A stretch of 26,243 nucleotides of DNA from Perkinsus olseni (lineage: Eukaryota > Perkinsozoa > Perkinsida), in NCBI GenBank assembly GCA_013115125.1, contig JABANN010000485.1, positions 1 to 26,243 on the forward strand. The letters run 5' to 3'. The notes beneath the pieces are model-generated. The model was not told the DNA's origin. It was given only the letters and a program-made list of their open reading frames with translations, and did not search any database. Every line of letters starts with the position of its first letter. Position 1 is the stretch's first letter. This document shows positions 1 through 9,534 of this stretch, in pieces. The position numbers and the translations under genes are program-made.

Positions 1-1
1 G

Positions 2-71
<70 letters not shown>
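1..71. repeat. (GTT)n microsatellite at window edge
   Basis: The window opens with an uninterrupted run of about 23 GTT triplets. It continues beyond the left edge, so the full length is unknown. It lies just upstream of the first exon that can be read in gene A, and could be intronic or part of the upstream region of that gene. Confidence 0.97.
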
Positions 72-131
72 GATTGTAGCCCGATGTAGCAGAGTCTGAC
101 TTAGCCATACTTGACATCCACTCAGATACAG

Positions 132-649
132 AGACATCAGAAGCATTATCCTAATGCGCCACTCAACTACACCACCGACATTTATATTGTACAGGCAGCA
201 TCATCGTCCAGCCAGCAAAGCAAAGCAAGATTGTCTTTCGCCCATTTCATGCTGTCCAAAGGGAGTTTGTTGATGATCAATCGTCGTTGTGGTGATCTCA
301 CCGGCGACCTTCGTTATCCGCTCGACAGCAAGGATGCCGATTCTCCCATCGATTATGATACGTACGTACCTGAACGATTCTTGTCATCAGCGATTCTCTT
401 TCGGTCAGGCACTTCGCTGGTAGCTTCCCTCAGTTCCCCTCTCTTCAAGGCTTTACCGATTTCTCTTATAAACTTGAGAATGCCGAGGCTGCTATAAGCT
501 GGCTATACACAGGATTTGTAAACAAGGAGACGAGCTTCATGAAAACAGGAAACACCGAACCGAGAACAGACCTCAGCGCCAATCAGATATTTATGGCCTC
601 CCTCTGCCACTACCCTATGGATGAGGATGAGACCATCACGTACCTTTGA
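132..649 (+). CDS. Family member A, 3' part (partial), two-module secreted-protein family
   Basis: This is the C-terminal module of a gene whose 5' part lies outside the window or is not readable. I place exons at 132-361 and 424-649, joined by a 62-base intron that starts GTACGT. The first exon could instead begin at 126. Phases agree: the first exon ends in phase 2, as in paralogs B to E. Exon 1 contains a stretch aligning with the module 2 strand of the others (LLMINRRCG against LMIKEASCPG in B), although the usual Cys-Pro is Cys-Gly here. Exon 2 carries the family helical signature AAISWLYTGF and, further on, NQIFMASLCHY. The linker that is two exons in B to E appears fused into one exon here. 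Function is unknown. The reading rests on alignment with four neighbours. Confidence 0.72.
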
Positions 650-1465
650 GGATGTGTTATCGCCTTGTCCCAATGAGTCACCCCTAGGATTCTTTTAATG
701 ATGTTAAGGCTGTTCACGTGTCGTGTGCTGCTGTTCACAATGTGCTGCTGTTCACGGATATATTCCCGAGTTTGATAATGGTCCCGGCTGATGTAGTGAG
801 TCCAGTACTACACCGCGCCACAATTCCGTACCATCAACACCTCTTGGGGAATTATTTTCATCCTTGCAGCGTCCAAGGCTCGTCGATTACCTTAGTGGGT
901 GAGTTCATTTCCTTCGTCTGTCCGCATATGGAAAAACAGGCCTCGCAGCGCTCGAAAATCCTTAGCAATTACTGTCAGGTTTTGCTGGGGCCAGAAGGAG
1001 CGTAGGATGCTCTCTAGTCGACGCCTTCCTGCAGTCCGTTCCCTTGCCACCCTCTCTGTCATGGTGTCATCTATCACCGAAATATCCCTCTTCGTATGTC
1101 TGGCCTTCGACTACTCCTTAGTCTGTGAAGCCACCTACGGTTTGACAAGGGAAGTAGGTCATCATAGATGGGAGTGTCTGCCACGAACTAATTGCGGATG
1201 TCGTATTGTATTGTCTGCACACCAATGCAGCGCTTGTTTTCTGTCCTAGGTTATTGAGAGGAAGAGGAAAGGAGAGAACCAATTCAAAGTAGAGACTAGT
1301 ACGCTTCCTGGCCATTAGAGTCACTCCGTCACTCAGGATATTCGTGCGCGCAAGACAGATTTGCCATCGTTCGACGACGTTCTTGGTCCCGCAGTGAGGG
1401 GACAGTTGACGTTGAAGGTCAGTTGAGCATTCTGTCGGCCCTTGACAGGCTGAGAGAGAGGATGT
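650..1465. other. Inter-gene gap A-B, mostly without a clear gene
   Basis: About 816 bases between the stop of gene A and the chosen start of gene B. It holds the weak minus-strand ORF at 892-1062. Near its right end, about 1339-1422, is a plus-strand exon-like stretch reading KTDLPSFDDVLGP and followed by GTCAGT, a good splice donor. That stretch could be an upstream exon of gene B, spliced to an acceptor near 1559, which would skip the signal-peptide reading I prefer. I see no RNA gene or repeat here. Confidence 0.5.
892..1062 (-). CDS. Possible small ORF, 56 aa, unknown
   Basis: A minus-strand ORF in the gap between family genes A and B. It starts MTERVARERTAGRRR and ends DEGNELTH. The frame stays open for about 20 codons upstream of this ATG, so it may be the last exon of a spliced gene. 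It is rich in Arg, Leu and Phe and reads more like protein than the longer plus-strand ORF that overlaps it. No domain is recognised and no paralog is in the window. It may be chance. Confidence 0.27.
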   Translation of the reverse strand: MTERVARERTAGRRRLESILRSFWPQQNLTVIAKDFRALRGLFFHMRTDEGNELTH

Positions 1466-3090
1466 ATGGCCCAATCGCTGAGTAGATTGATTCGGCGGTG
1501 CGTTACACTCTTCTTAGTGTACTCTTTCGCTCTCTCCCTCTTTCTCCTTTCTCTCCAGGCCAACGCCTTGAGTGAAGAGCAGATTGAGGGTATGTTCAAG
1601 GGAGTCCCCACAGCCTCTGTCATTACAGTAAGATGGTATCTACGAGTCCACGCCTCCCCGAACTTCCCACTCCGTCAACATAGTCCCTTATCAATCATCC
1701 TGTCATCTTCAGTCATCGCCTATCATGAAGGCGTCCGACTCCATGTTGAAGCTGTCCGTTGACAAGAACGGGCTGTTGAGGATCGATGAGATGACCTGTC
1801 CTGAGGCCGTCGTCGACGAGGATGGCGAGGAGTCCTACAACATCCAATCCCGTATTTTTATTGACACTCCGAAGTGAGCTCATCCTCTGCATCAGCAAGG
1901 CGTACTCTGCTTGCTAACTTTGTCAGGAAGTTCGTATTAGCCTTCCCTCACTGGGAGAGCGGTCGGGTTTTGAAGAGCTACGCAATCAGGACCGATGGGG
2001 ATATGGCGAAGTCTAAGAGGCTTCTCTACGCCGGCTTGCTGGGAGATTATATCCTGGCCAAGAACAATAAGAGTGTTGCCATCGAGGAAGATGTTCAAGT
2101 TCGACAGTTCAAGCGTCAGCGAACCATGGGAAGTGATGAGCGCAATGCTACTGTAGCCTTTATTGACCAGTTCATGGTTGATAAGATTTGTAAAACGTAC
2201 AAGATGATGTCTAAGGTCAGTAGCCTACAGGGACTCAGTCGTCCTCTCTGGATGGTGTAATACCCTCCGCGCTGTTTTTAGGCCTACAATCATGTAAAGG
2301 CTGAGGACTTCGACGAGAATCGTGTACTTTTCACGGTGAGATCGAGTAAATCTGCATCATCCGCCAGCGGGTTACTACAGGTCCCAGATGTCCTGCCGAA
2401 GTCCCTTCTCAATAACCCTGTAGGGTTCGCTCCTCCAGCTTCCTCCTTGGAGATCACCGTTCCCAATGGCCGACGAATGCCGCGCTCGGGAGCGCAGGCC
2501 GCCCTTTCTGCACTTGTAGGACGCGTCACAAATCCCAGCGTCATTCTGGGGCTTCTTCTTCGCCACTATTGGTATACCCTCCCTTGCAGTTGTCGGATCC
2601 CGAGATGCTGGTGGCATCTAAAGACTCGCCTGGTGACTCTAAGGTGGTGTTCACTAGGAATCCGAACAATAAGAAGCTCATGATAAAGGAAGCCTCTTGC
2701 CCTGGTTTGAAGTTTGCCGCGTAAGTCAGTGGATACATACTAGTTTGGTTTTCACGTGTTCTCTCGCTCAGGATCTTCCCCGCCGTTTTCCCCGACTATG
2801 AATCTTTGACAGGGTTCAGCAAGTCCCTCTTCGAAGCCCCACCCGGCAAGCACAATTCCAACGCTATTAGATGGCTTTATATCGGGCTGATGCGCCGAGT
2901 CAAGGAGCCAACATCCAGCTCCGCCAATGACATCTTCTTGAAAGAGCTGTGCAAGTACGGTGAGGAACGTGATGCCGCCCTGGAGAAGCGAAAGGAAGAC
3001 GAGAGAGAACTCTATCGAGACCACAACGCCAGAAGTATTCGACACGAGGCTCTGAGCACGTGTCTAACAACCCTCTTTTACCACACATAA
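1466..3090 (+). CDS. Family member B, secreted two-module protein (416 aa)
   Basis: Seven exons close exactly: 1466-1627, 1713-1873, 1927-2215, 2282-2335, 2381-2515, 2590-2720 and 2772-3090 (1,251 bases). Residues 1-34 look like a signal peptide: an Arg patch, a long Leu/Phe core and an ANA cleavage site. Module 1 spans about residues 55-204, with its Cys-Pro at 83-84 (LRIDEMTCP) and KRLLYAGLLGDYI in the helical half. Two small linker exons follow (205-267). Module 2 spans about 268-416, with Cys-Pro at 304-305 (KKLMIKEASCP) and the signature AIRWLYIGLMRR. The Lys/Glu-rich C-terminal tail is charged. Function is unknown. The gene lies between member A and the inverted-repeat element. The pyrimidine run inside the signal peptide could also be a splice acceptor, so exon 1 is the least certain part. 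Confidence 0.85.
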
Positions 3091-3284
3091 GCTGTTGTTG
3101 TAAAGAACATGTTAATGTATATCCGTAAGCTGTGTAACTTATTGCGTTGATAACTCTTCTGGGCTCATGTTTGTTCTTCATCCCTCGGGGACTGCCGCCG
3201 GCCAGTCCTATTACGTGAGGGAGCTCACTTTCGTGCTCCCATCTTCTTACTCCTGTGATTCAACCCGACTCCACGCTTCCATCT

Positions 3285-3311
3285 GGGGCCGTATGCGGAT
3301 ACTGATTCGAG
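3285..3311 (+). repeat. Left terminal inverted repeat, 27 bp
   Basis: Perfect match to the reverse complement of 4321-4347. It starts with GGGGCC and ends with GATTCGAG, so its inner end already contains the first GATTC word of the array. Confidence 0.97.
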
Positions 3312-4320
3312 AATCACAGGCACTGATTCAACTCACTATCTGATTTCCGATTTTGATTCAACTCACACCATGATTCACAAATGTTGATTCAGATTCCGTT
3401 TTCATGAGTAAGATTCATGATTCGTGAGTATGATTACTGATTCCAGATTCAGATTCAGGATTCGTGAGTATGATTCCTGATTCCTGATTTTTCTCAAGCG
3501 TTGATTCTGATTCTTGATTTGGAATCATGATTCCTGATTCAGAATCATACTCAGCCACTGATTCTGATTCTGAATCAATGAGTCAGAGTATTTACTCAAC
3601 CCAGTGAGTAAGAATCAAGATCCTAGATTTTTTCAACGTGATTGTGATTCGAAACTCATACTCGTGAGTATTTTACTCAACTCGAGAACGCCGCAGATTC
3701 AGAATCACATTTTTACTCAGCGTGTGATTCCTAATCATACTCACGCCGTGAGTATCCCAATTTTAGCACGTTAATTTCCCTTGATTCGTACCGGAGGTCC
3801 GGACACCCGGTACCGAAGGCTGATTCAGATTCTCCACGCTGAGTAATCATGCAATTTTCCCGCACTGGCTTGACATCGGTAATGGTCGCTCTAAGAATTG
3901 AACTAGGGTGGAGAGGATGATGGTTTAGGTTATTATCAACTCCCAACTAGGTGTCGTGATTCGCGGAAGAAGGCCCCAAGGGCTTCCCGCCATCCGACAT
4001 TTTTGAGTAATGAACAACGAAATTGTCTAAGTCGCTGGATCGCTCGTTTCGGCGAGCGCTAACCCCCTTCCAATATTCCGCCTCAAGTGGGTGATTCAAT
4101 TCAGTGATCGAGCGATACCGCGAATCAACCATCTGATTCTGAATCAGACGCTCTGAGTAAAAATCAAGCGAAAAATCGGCTTCTGATTTTTGAATCACGG
4201 TCGAGATTCAACTCAAGCTCGAGAGATTCTGATTTCGTACTCTGGAGTAAAAAATCACTGAATCATGGCGTATTACTCACTGTGTGATTTTTTTCTATGA
4301 GTAAAAAATCTGACTCACCC

Positions 4321-4347
4321 CTCGAATCAGTATCCGCATACGGCCCC
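4321..4347 (-). repeat. Right terminal inverted repeat, 27 bp
   Basis: Perfect reverse complement of 3285-3311, with no mismatch over 27 positions. The lack of decay suggests recent insertion or selection on the ends. Confidence 0.97.
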
Positions 4348-4547
4348 TGTGGTGAACTATCTTGCTGAGCAGGGCCTGGGGCCGATCATTCACATTACTA
4401 GCTGCAGCATGGTGTAATGGTGATGATGGGCTCGCAGTTTATCTCTGTTCAACCTGCACTCCGAGGGCAATCGAGTGTCTTGGATCTGGGAGTTGAACCG
4501 CCAGAGTCTATGTGCCTTGTCAGGAACTCTATCCCTTCCACTCTATT
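4348..4547. other. Upstream region of gene C
   Basis: Two hundred bases between the inverted-repeat element and the chosen ATG of gene C. It must hold the promoter of C unless that lies within the element. I see no recognisable motif. A stretch near 4410 resembles a tRNA A box but has no matching fold (see rejected items). Confidence 0.4.
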
Positions 4548-6616
4548 ATGTTTTGCCGCTGCCGCCGGCTTCACTTAGTCGGCTCCTTGATTGCCTCCTG
4601 TTGCACGACTGTTGTGCATTGCAGCACCCACAGTAGCGTCAGCAGTACTGGTCAAGTAAGTTCAACCGCTGGCGATAACAACTCCTACCTTCCGAGGCCG
4701 CCGCCGCCGCCATCGATCACCTTACCATCTCATGGGGTGTCACTCTCTCAGGACAAGATGGCCGAACTCGACGCTGCGTTTAGCTTCATGCAAGTCATCG
4801 CCCGAAGCCTCAAGAGCATAGCACCGTCAGTACCCAAGAAGCCACCACCAACACTAACGCGCCCGAAGCCACCACCAACGTCAGCTACACCTCCGGTCCC
4901 CCCTCCGCCACATGAACCTTCGAAGCCTCTTGCACCATTCAGCGCTCCGAGAGGCCCCCCGCCTCAGAAGGTGGAGTCTGAGCTCAGCACACCAGCCTAC
5001 CCACGATCTCCAACTCTCTCCTCATACTCAGGCACCAAGGGTCTTCTTACAAACTGACGAGCAGTTGTTTGGAATATATCATACTTGGGGACTCACTGAG
5101 GTGGATTTAGCATGCTATTCTCGGAGATGCACGAGTTGCCTGTCAGGAGGGTGGCAGCATTAACTCCCCCCGCAGCAGAGTAACCTTCGTCTGGGAGTCT
5201 GCAGAAAATCACCCGCGCATACTGGAAATGAGCTGTCCACCTCGTGTCCGGCGTTCGGAGACTAACCCTCCTCAAGAAAGTGGCGCTGGAGAAGCGACTG
5301 AGCGAGCCTATTACTTCTTCCCGGGTGGAGGGCTATCGTGAGCTTCGGTGGTCGCCATCGCCACGGTCGGCCGATGGGAATTTTCAGGATCCGAAACGTT
5401 ACCGATCTGGGTTTGGAGCGAGTCTTTTTCCATGAAAGCCTCGCGAAGAACAAGGAGTCGCAGGGGCCTGCAGCGGATAGGCTCTGCCAGAGGATCACCG
5501 AAAGCGTGCAGAATATGACCTCCGCTCGCAGCCTTGCGCAAGATTGGAAAAATCATGAGAAGGTCAGTAGGAGTTGCATAGTCAGGATAATCACGAGCCG
5601 CTACTACTACTAGGCAGATTCACGGCCTCCTCCCCCCTTCTCTTGCCGCTCAATATGATGCTCTCTCAGAGTCCTCCATTCTTCGAGCTTCATAATCAAT
5701 ATCCCATGGGCCCCAACACCTCAGCCCATTATACCGTAATACTCAATGCTGCCATCGGTCAAATGCCCTCTTGGACTCGTATACCTTTAGCCTTTGTTGA
5801 GTACTCCTGCAGTTCCTGTCGCGAGCCGTTCCCGAGACCTTGGTAGACTTTCAAGAGGAAGCAGTTAACATCACAAACATGAAGGTAGTAACTCTGGCCT
5901 TTGGCCCGTCCTTCAATTGTCTTTAAAGCTGTCGCATTACTCTCAGTTCCTTCAAGGAACTGCCGGTGAGAAGAAAACCTATCGAGTGAAGTCTGAGCCG
6001 TCCCCAGAGGGCGTCGTCTATTCCCTCCAATTCGCTGTTGAGGACACCAAGCTCATACTTGAGAAGATGGTATGTCCGAAGAGGAGCTCGGAGGGTGGGG
6101 ATAATCAGGGAGAATTGGCCCGAGGGAAGAAGAAGAAAAAGTCTTCTAAGAAGAAGGTCAAGGAAAGTCCGGCTTCTTACTCCTTCAAGCAAGGAATAGA
6201 GTAGGAATTACCACCTTCATGCTACAGCTTCTCTCAACGGTTATTAGTATCGCAGGTCATTCCCATCCTCCTGGCTTGAGTTCCTTTCTATCTCGCACTT
6301 GAAGAAGTTCACTGTGTCCCTGCCAGACGGCTCTAACTTCGAGGATGTGAAAGCAGCGGCCCTGTGGCTCTTAGTCGGTGCGATCCACGAGACCACTCAT
6401 AAACTACAAACCTCTGAACATCTCCTGCAAGATGAAGATATCACCTATCTCACCACTTTCTATTCACCTGGAGATATTCTCGTCCGCCGATTCTGCTATG
6501 AGTTCGCTACGCCAGAGGCAGAAGATAAACAAGAAGCTGATGCCGAGCCTCCCAAACTAAGCAGGCTTGGTACTCTCAGAAAGTCGATATCTAAGCACCT
6601 CAGGCATCAAGACTGA
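4548..6616 (+). CDS. Family member C, secreted, proline-rich, two-module protein (504 aa)
   Basis: Nine exons close in phase: 4548-4655, 4752-4970, 5032-5100, 5147-5337, 5388-5562, 5670-5735, 5813-5884, 5947-6200 and 6256-6616 (1,515 bases). The N-terminus (MFCRCRRLHLVGSLIASCC) is a weak signal peptide or anchor. Residues 37-109 are a Pro-rich spacer with several PPP runs. Module 1 (133-254) contains RVTFVWES, then LEMSCPPR, then YYFFP. The linker (255-300) contains PPFFELHNQYPM. Module 2 (301-504) contains TYRVKSEP, LEKMVCPK, a Lys-rich insert, SFPSSWLEF and VKAAALWLLVGAI. The first intron (4656-4751, starting GTAAGT) is a multiple of three and open, so it may be retained to give a longer proline tract. 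D is the closest paralog, with every exon from 5032 on matched. Function is unknown. Confidence 0.88.
4752..4970 (+). other. Proline-rich spacer exon of gene C
   Basis: Exon 2 of gene C encodes a spacer dominated by Pro, Lys, Thr and Ser, with repeated KPPP and TPPVPPPP-like runs. No other member has a matching exon, so the N-terminal tail evolves quickly while the modules are kept. It resembles an extended linker of a secreted or surface protein. Proline tracts of this kind can also bind SH3 or profilin if cytosolic, but a secretory start argues against that. Confidence 0.7.
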
Positions 6617-6660
6617 TCATCCAACGTGCAGCTCATGATAAATTCGTGTTCTCTCCTTGA

Positions 6661-6764
6661 CAGAGGTATCTTTATGAATATGCTCTCCCTTTACATGTAT
6701 TGTGATGTGCTGTCCGTGCATGTAAGCCCTCTCGAGTTGGAATACTACGGAACTGCCGTCAACT
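6661..6764 (+). repeat. Conserved segment 3' of gene C (copy 1)
   Basis: Just after the stop of C, this stretch of about 100 bases matches 8598-8694 after gene D at roughly 90 percent by eye, clearly more than most of the two coding regions. It is preceded in both places by a pyrimidine tract and CAG, like a splice acceptor. It contains an open frame reading MYCDVLSVHVSPLEL that is kept in both copies. Two of the few differences, CTG/TTG and GTC/GTT, are silent in that frame. It may be an alternative 3' exon, a regulatory UTR element, or the promoter region of the next gene. Confidence 0.8.
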
Positions 6765-6912
6765 CCGACCAGTCCTTCTACTCCCTTACACATGACCCTC
6801 AGCAAGAGGGTATTCATCACAGTAGTGTACACGACCCTCACGACTCTTGTCAACTGTTCCACCGAAGATGAAGTAAGCTAGCCCTGAGGGGCGCAATGGA
6901 CGATGATGGTGA

Positions 6913-8563
6913 ATGATCGAACACAGTACGCTTGGAATGTTCAACAGTCTCTTCGTTTCATGTTTTCTATCATTTGCGCTAGTAGCTGCAGTAGCTTACC
7001 TGCAAGCCCATCCTCTCGGGCCTCTCCATCCATCCCACCCTGTCTCGTTATTTCAGGAACCTAGTGACTCGCCTGATAGAAGCTCATCCCGAATGTATAA
7101 TGCCTGGGGAATTGGTGAGGTAGACAGGGGAGGAACACTCGCATAGCATGGGAAGTATGTTCATCATGAATAGCCTTTCAGGAGGGCGGAAGCATAGAAT
7201 CTCCCCGGAGCAGAGTAACCTTCGTGAGAGACCCCGGAGAAGAGCATCATCCGCGTATGCTGGAGATGAGTTGTCCACCTCGTATCCGGAAGGCGACCTC
7301 GAACGCGAACGAACGTGCCTACTACTTCTTCCCGGCCGAAGGGCTCTCGTGAGTTTCTCCTATCCTTGTCCTCGAGGCCAGAGTGCTGGAAGGAAGCGTG
7401 TTCGAGTGTTTCAGAATGCTCGATGTTTATGATGCCGCTTCGAATGAAACCCTAGTCGAGAAACTCGATAAAGCGGGGAGAAATTCCGGGGGAGAAGCTT
7501 CGGATGAGCTGTGTCGATGGATGGCCGAAAAAGTTCAGAGTCTCAAACTTAGCCGAAAGGGTCAATATGGTGATAATGACAAAGAGACGGTGAGAAGGTC
7601 GGCGTGATCAGACGCCTTAATGGGTGTATTGTGGGCGACCACTGTACAGGTCGTCGTGGTCGTGGTCTCAGGGCCCCCCCTTCTTCGAGCTCCACAGTCG
7701 GTTCCCCATGGACACTTCCGCACAACCTACTTATACTGTAAGTCTCAGTAGTCGTGGTCTTTACTCCAATCGTGAGCTAGGCCCGGCTAGAACCTGTGCG
7801 TGCCTTCACTGCAGTTCTTCTCAAGAACAGTCCCCGAGTACGTGTATGGTAGGGAAGTTGACCTGGGTGGACCCTACAAGGTAAGCAGTGAAGCGCCCCG
7901 CTTATTAGTGCAATATATTCTTGCTGTCCTCTCCATTATTCTCAGTTCATTCTTGCATCGGTTGAGGGCGGAAAGCGGTATCGAGTTAAAAATGAGACAT
8001 ACCCTCTAGGGTATTCCGTCTCCCTTGAATTCACGGTCAAGGACTCCGAACTACAGCTCCAGAAGCTGGTGTGCCCGAAAGTGACGTTGATAAGAGAGAC
8101 AGAGGTGGTGAACAGGGATAAGACTTACGAATTCCCTCGAGGCATCGTGTAGGACTCATCAGCAACACGCCGTATGCACTCGATATCCGCCATCAAACCC
8201 TTTAGGTCGTTCCCATCGAGGTGGCCTGCGTTCCCAACTCTCCAACACGTTAAGGAGGTCTCCGTGAGACTCCCTGTCGATTCGCCAATGTCCGATGTCA
8301 ATTTTCTCGACGTCAAGGCAGCCACCAAATGGCTTCTCATTGGCGGCATCTATGACACGGTTTACAAAATGGAGCATGGGGGCCTGGGAGATGAGCAGAC
8401 CTCCTACCTCATGCATTTCACCTCTGCAGTTGAGTTGTTCGCACGCCAACTCTGTTTCGCTTTCGCTGGTGAGCCGAAAGGCAGCGGAATTTTCGGTGGG
8501 GCGTTCAAGAGCTTCAAAAGGATGGTGCAGAGGAGCTCTCGGAGAGATAAGAGCCCGGAGTGA
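6913..8563 (+). CDS. Family member D, secreted two-module protein (402 aa)
   Basis: Eight exons close in phase: 6913-6990, 7057-7119, 7182-7348, 7382-7589, 7672-7737, 7815-7880, 7946-8148 and 8206-8563 (1,209 bases). The start is a typical signal peptide (MFNSLFVSCFLSFALVAA, second Met at 6937). Module 1 (48-172) holds RVTFVRDPG, LEMSCPPR and YYFFPAEG, then ETLVEKLDKA. The linker holds PPFFELHSRFPM. Module 2 (217-402) holds RYRVKNETYP, LQKLVCPK, SFPSRW and VKAATKWLLIGGIYD, with a basic tail. The intron at 7349-7381 is only 33 bases, and the frame demands it. Donors GTAGGA before the last exon are shared with C. The intron at 6991-7056 is also open in frame and could be retained, which would lengthen the signal region. 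Function is unknown. Confidence 0.88.
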
Positions 8564-8597
8564 AAAGCTCAAGCGTCATTTCAACTTCTCTTCTTGG

Positions 8598-8694
8598 CAG
8601 AAGTATATTTATGAATATCCTCTCACATGTATTGTGATGTGTTGTCCGTGCATGTAAGCCCTCTCGAGTTGGGATCCTACGGAACTGCCGTTAA
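8598..8694 (+). repeat. Conserved segment 3' of gene D (copy 2)
   Basis: Partner of 6661-6764. The identical core runs through the MYCDVLSVHVSPLEL frame and on to TACGGAACTGCCGT. The copies differ by a small deletion near the left end, so any shared reading frame starts at or after the MYCD codons. The open frame runs to about 8824 here and to about 6871 in copy 1, but the sequences are unrelated after the conserved block. Confidence 0.8.
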
Positions 8695-9534
8695 CCTTGA
8701 TTACCCGATTTTCACGTCAATCAGATCAAACAAAAGAACCTTCAGTTATGTAGCAGAAGACGGTAACTCTAGAACAGGCAGCACAACCTCAATTGTGAGT
8801 GGGCCCCTTATGCGAAATTTATAAAAACTCTAGCCCTGAACTGGAGAATAAATTCCACTCCGAGAATACTCCCCTCTCGATTCAGTGCCGCGCGCTGCGT
8901 GGGGGTCACTTGCCAGATAGAAGGGAGTGACGCCGTGATGGTCTCGGATTGCAGTTTTTTGTCTACCTCTGCACCTCACAAGACGTGCGCCGGTTGTCCT
9001 TTGAGCCGGTCGCAAAACTTCGTCGCGAAGTGGTCCACCAGCGATGCAGTATCTTCATCAGATACTTGACGGACGTTTGTCGTTCCGCCATGTGCCATGA
9101 CTGAGGCTCAACGGGGATCGGGATGCTGTAGGAGCGCACCCAAGAGCGTGATCCGTGGTAGTTCCATGTCGAGCAGCATGCTTGGGGAATCGAGGAAGAG
9201 AGCAAGTGACTAAGATATTCGTCAAAATCCCAGAAGGAGCGATGCGAGCCCATCACTGGGCCGATGATTGATAATCCCTCCCTCCGAAAGCACACGGGTC
9301 TCCGAGTCGCCTACCCTCTACGCGAAGGCAGCGACTGTTCGACATAGGAGTATTCTCCTTATTGGAATCGACTATATCTCCCTTTTCCTATCATTCTATG
9401 GTTCGGTGATAGGGAGAGAGCGCGATGGGTGAGGGTCGGCACGCCAGTCTCATGTTGTTGTCATATTGTGGGTATCGTTGGTACGTATCTGCAAGGATTC
9501 GAAGGGATCCTAGTGTATTCCTTCTTCTCCCTCA
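8695..9534. other. Gap between genes D and E
   Basis: About 840 bases with no confident gene. One weak minus-strand ORF (8976-9098) is listed separately. Near 9020 is a short palindrome, ACTTCGTCGCGAAGT. No tRNA, rRNA or long repeat is seen. The region just before 9535 is pyrimidine-rich (CTTCTTCTCCCTC), which fits a promoter or a leader acceptor. Confidence 0.5.
8976..9098 (-). CDS. Possible tiny ORF, 40 aa, unknown
   Basis: Minus-strand ORF starting MAHGGTTNVRQVSDEDT and ending KGQPAHVL. It has a protein-like, mildly acidic composition. It could be the last exon of a spliced gene reaching to about 9300, where two other minus frames are open, but I could not join them with convincing splice sites. 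It may well be chance. Confidence 0.18.
   Translation of the reverse strand: MAHGGTTNVRQVSDEDTASLVDHFATKFCDRLKGQPAHVL

Larger units (their letters stand above)
3285..4347. mobile_element. TIR element with dense TGATTC/GAGTAA subterminal repeats, probable non-autonomous DNA transposon
   Basis: The ends are perfect inverted repeats of 27 bp: 3285-3311 begins GGGGCCGTATGCGGATACTG, and 4321-4347 is its exact reverse complement. Inside both ends, about 3300-3760 and 4120-4330, the DNA is built almost wholly from short degenerate words: TGATTC, GAATCA, GAGTAA, TTACTC, and once TGAGTCA. The core (about 3765-4115) has far fewer of them. It holds small palindromes, including GTACCGG facing CCGGTAC near 3788-3814 and CGCTCG facing CGAGCG near 4042-4059. 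No transposase or convincing ORF is present. I see no clear target-site duplication (left flank CCATCT, right flank TGTGGT). Transposases of the hAT and CACTA groups are known to bind arrays of short subterminal motifs, so this fits a non-autonomous relative, but the superfamily cannot be set. Confidence 0.88.

Noticed and set aside
899-1249. Plus-strand ORF of 116 codons between genes A and B
   Set aside because: Composition is not protein-like, and the minus-strand frame over the same bases is better. It has no family motif.
3731-4198. Two minus-strand ORFs of 71 and 83 codons in the TIR element
   Set aside because: They are built partly from the repeat words, show no transposase or DNA-binding motif, and have no start context. 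Treated as non-coding.
4408-4475. Possible tRNA: TGGTGTAATGGT resembles an A box, and on the other strand GGTTCAACTCC (near 4500) resembles a B box
   Set aside because: The two boxes are on opposite strands, and no acceptor, anticodon or T stem pairs in either direction.
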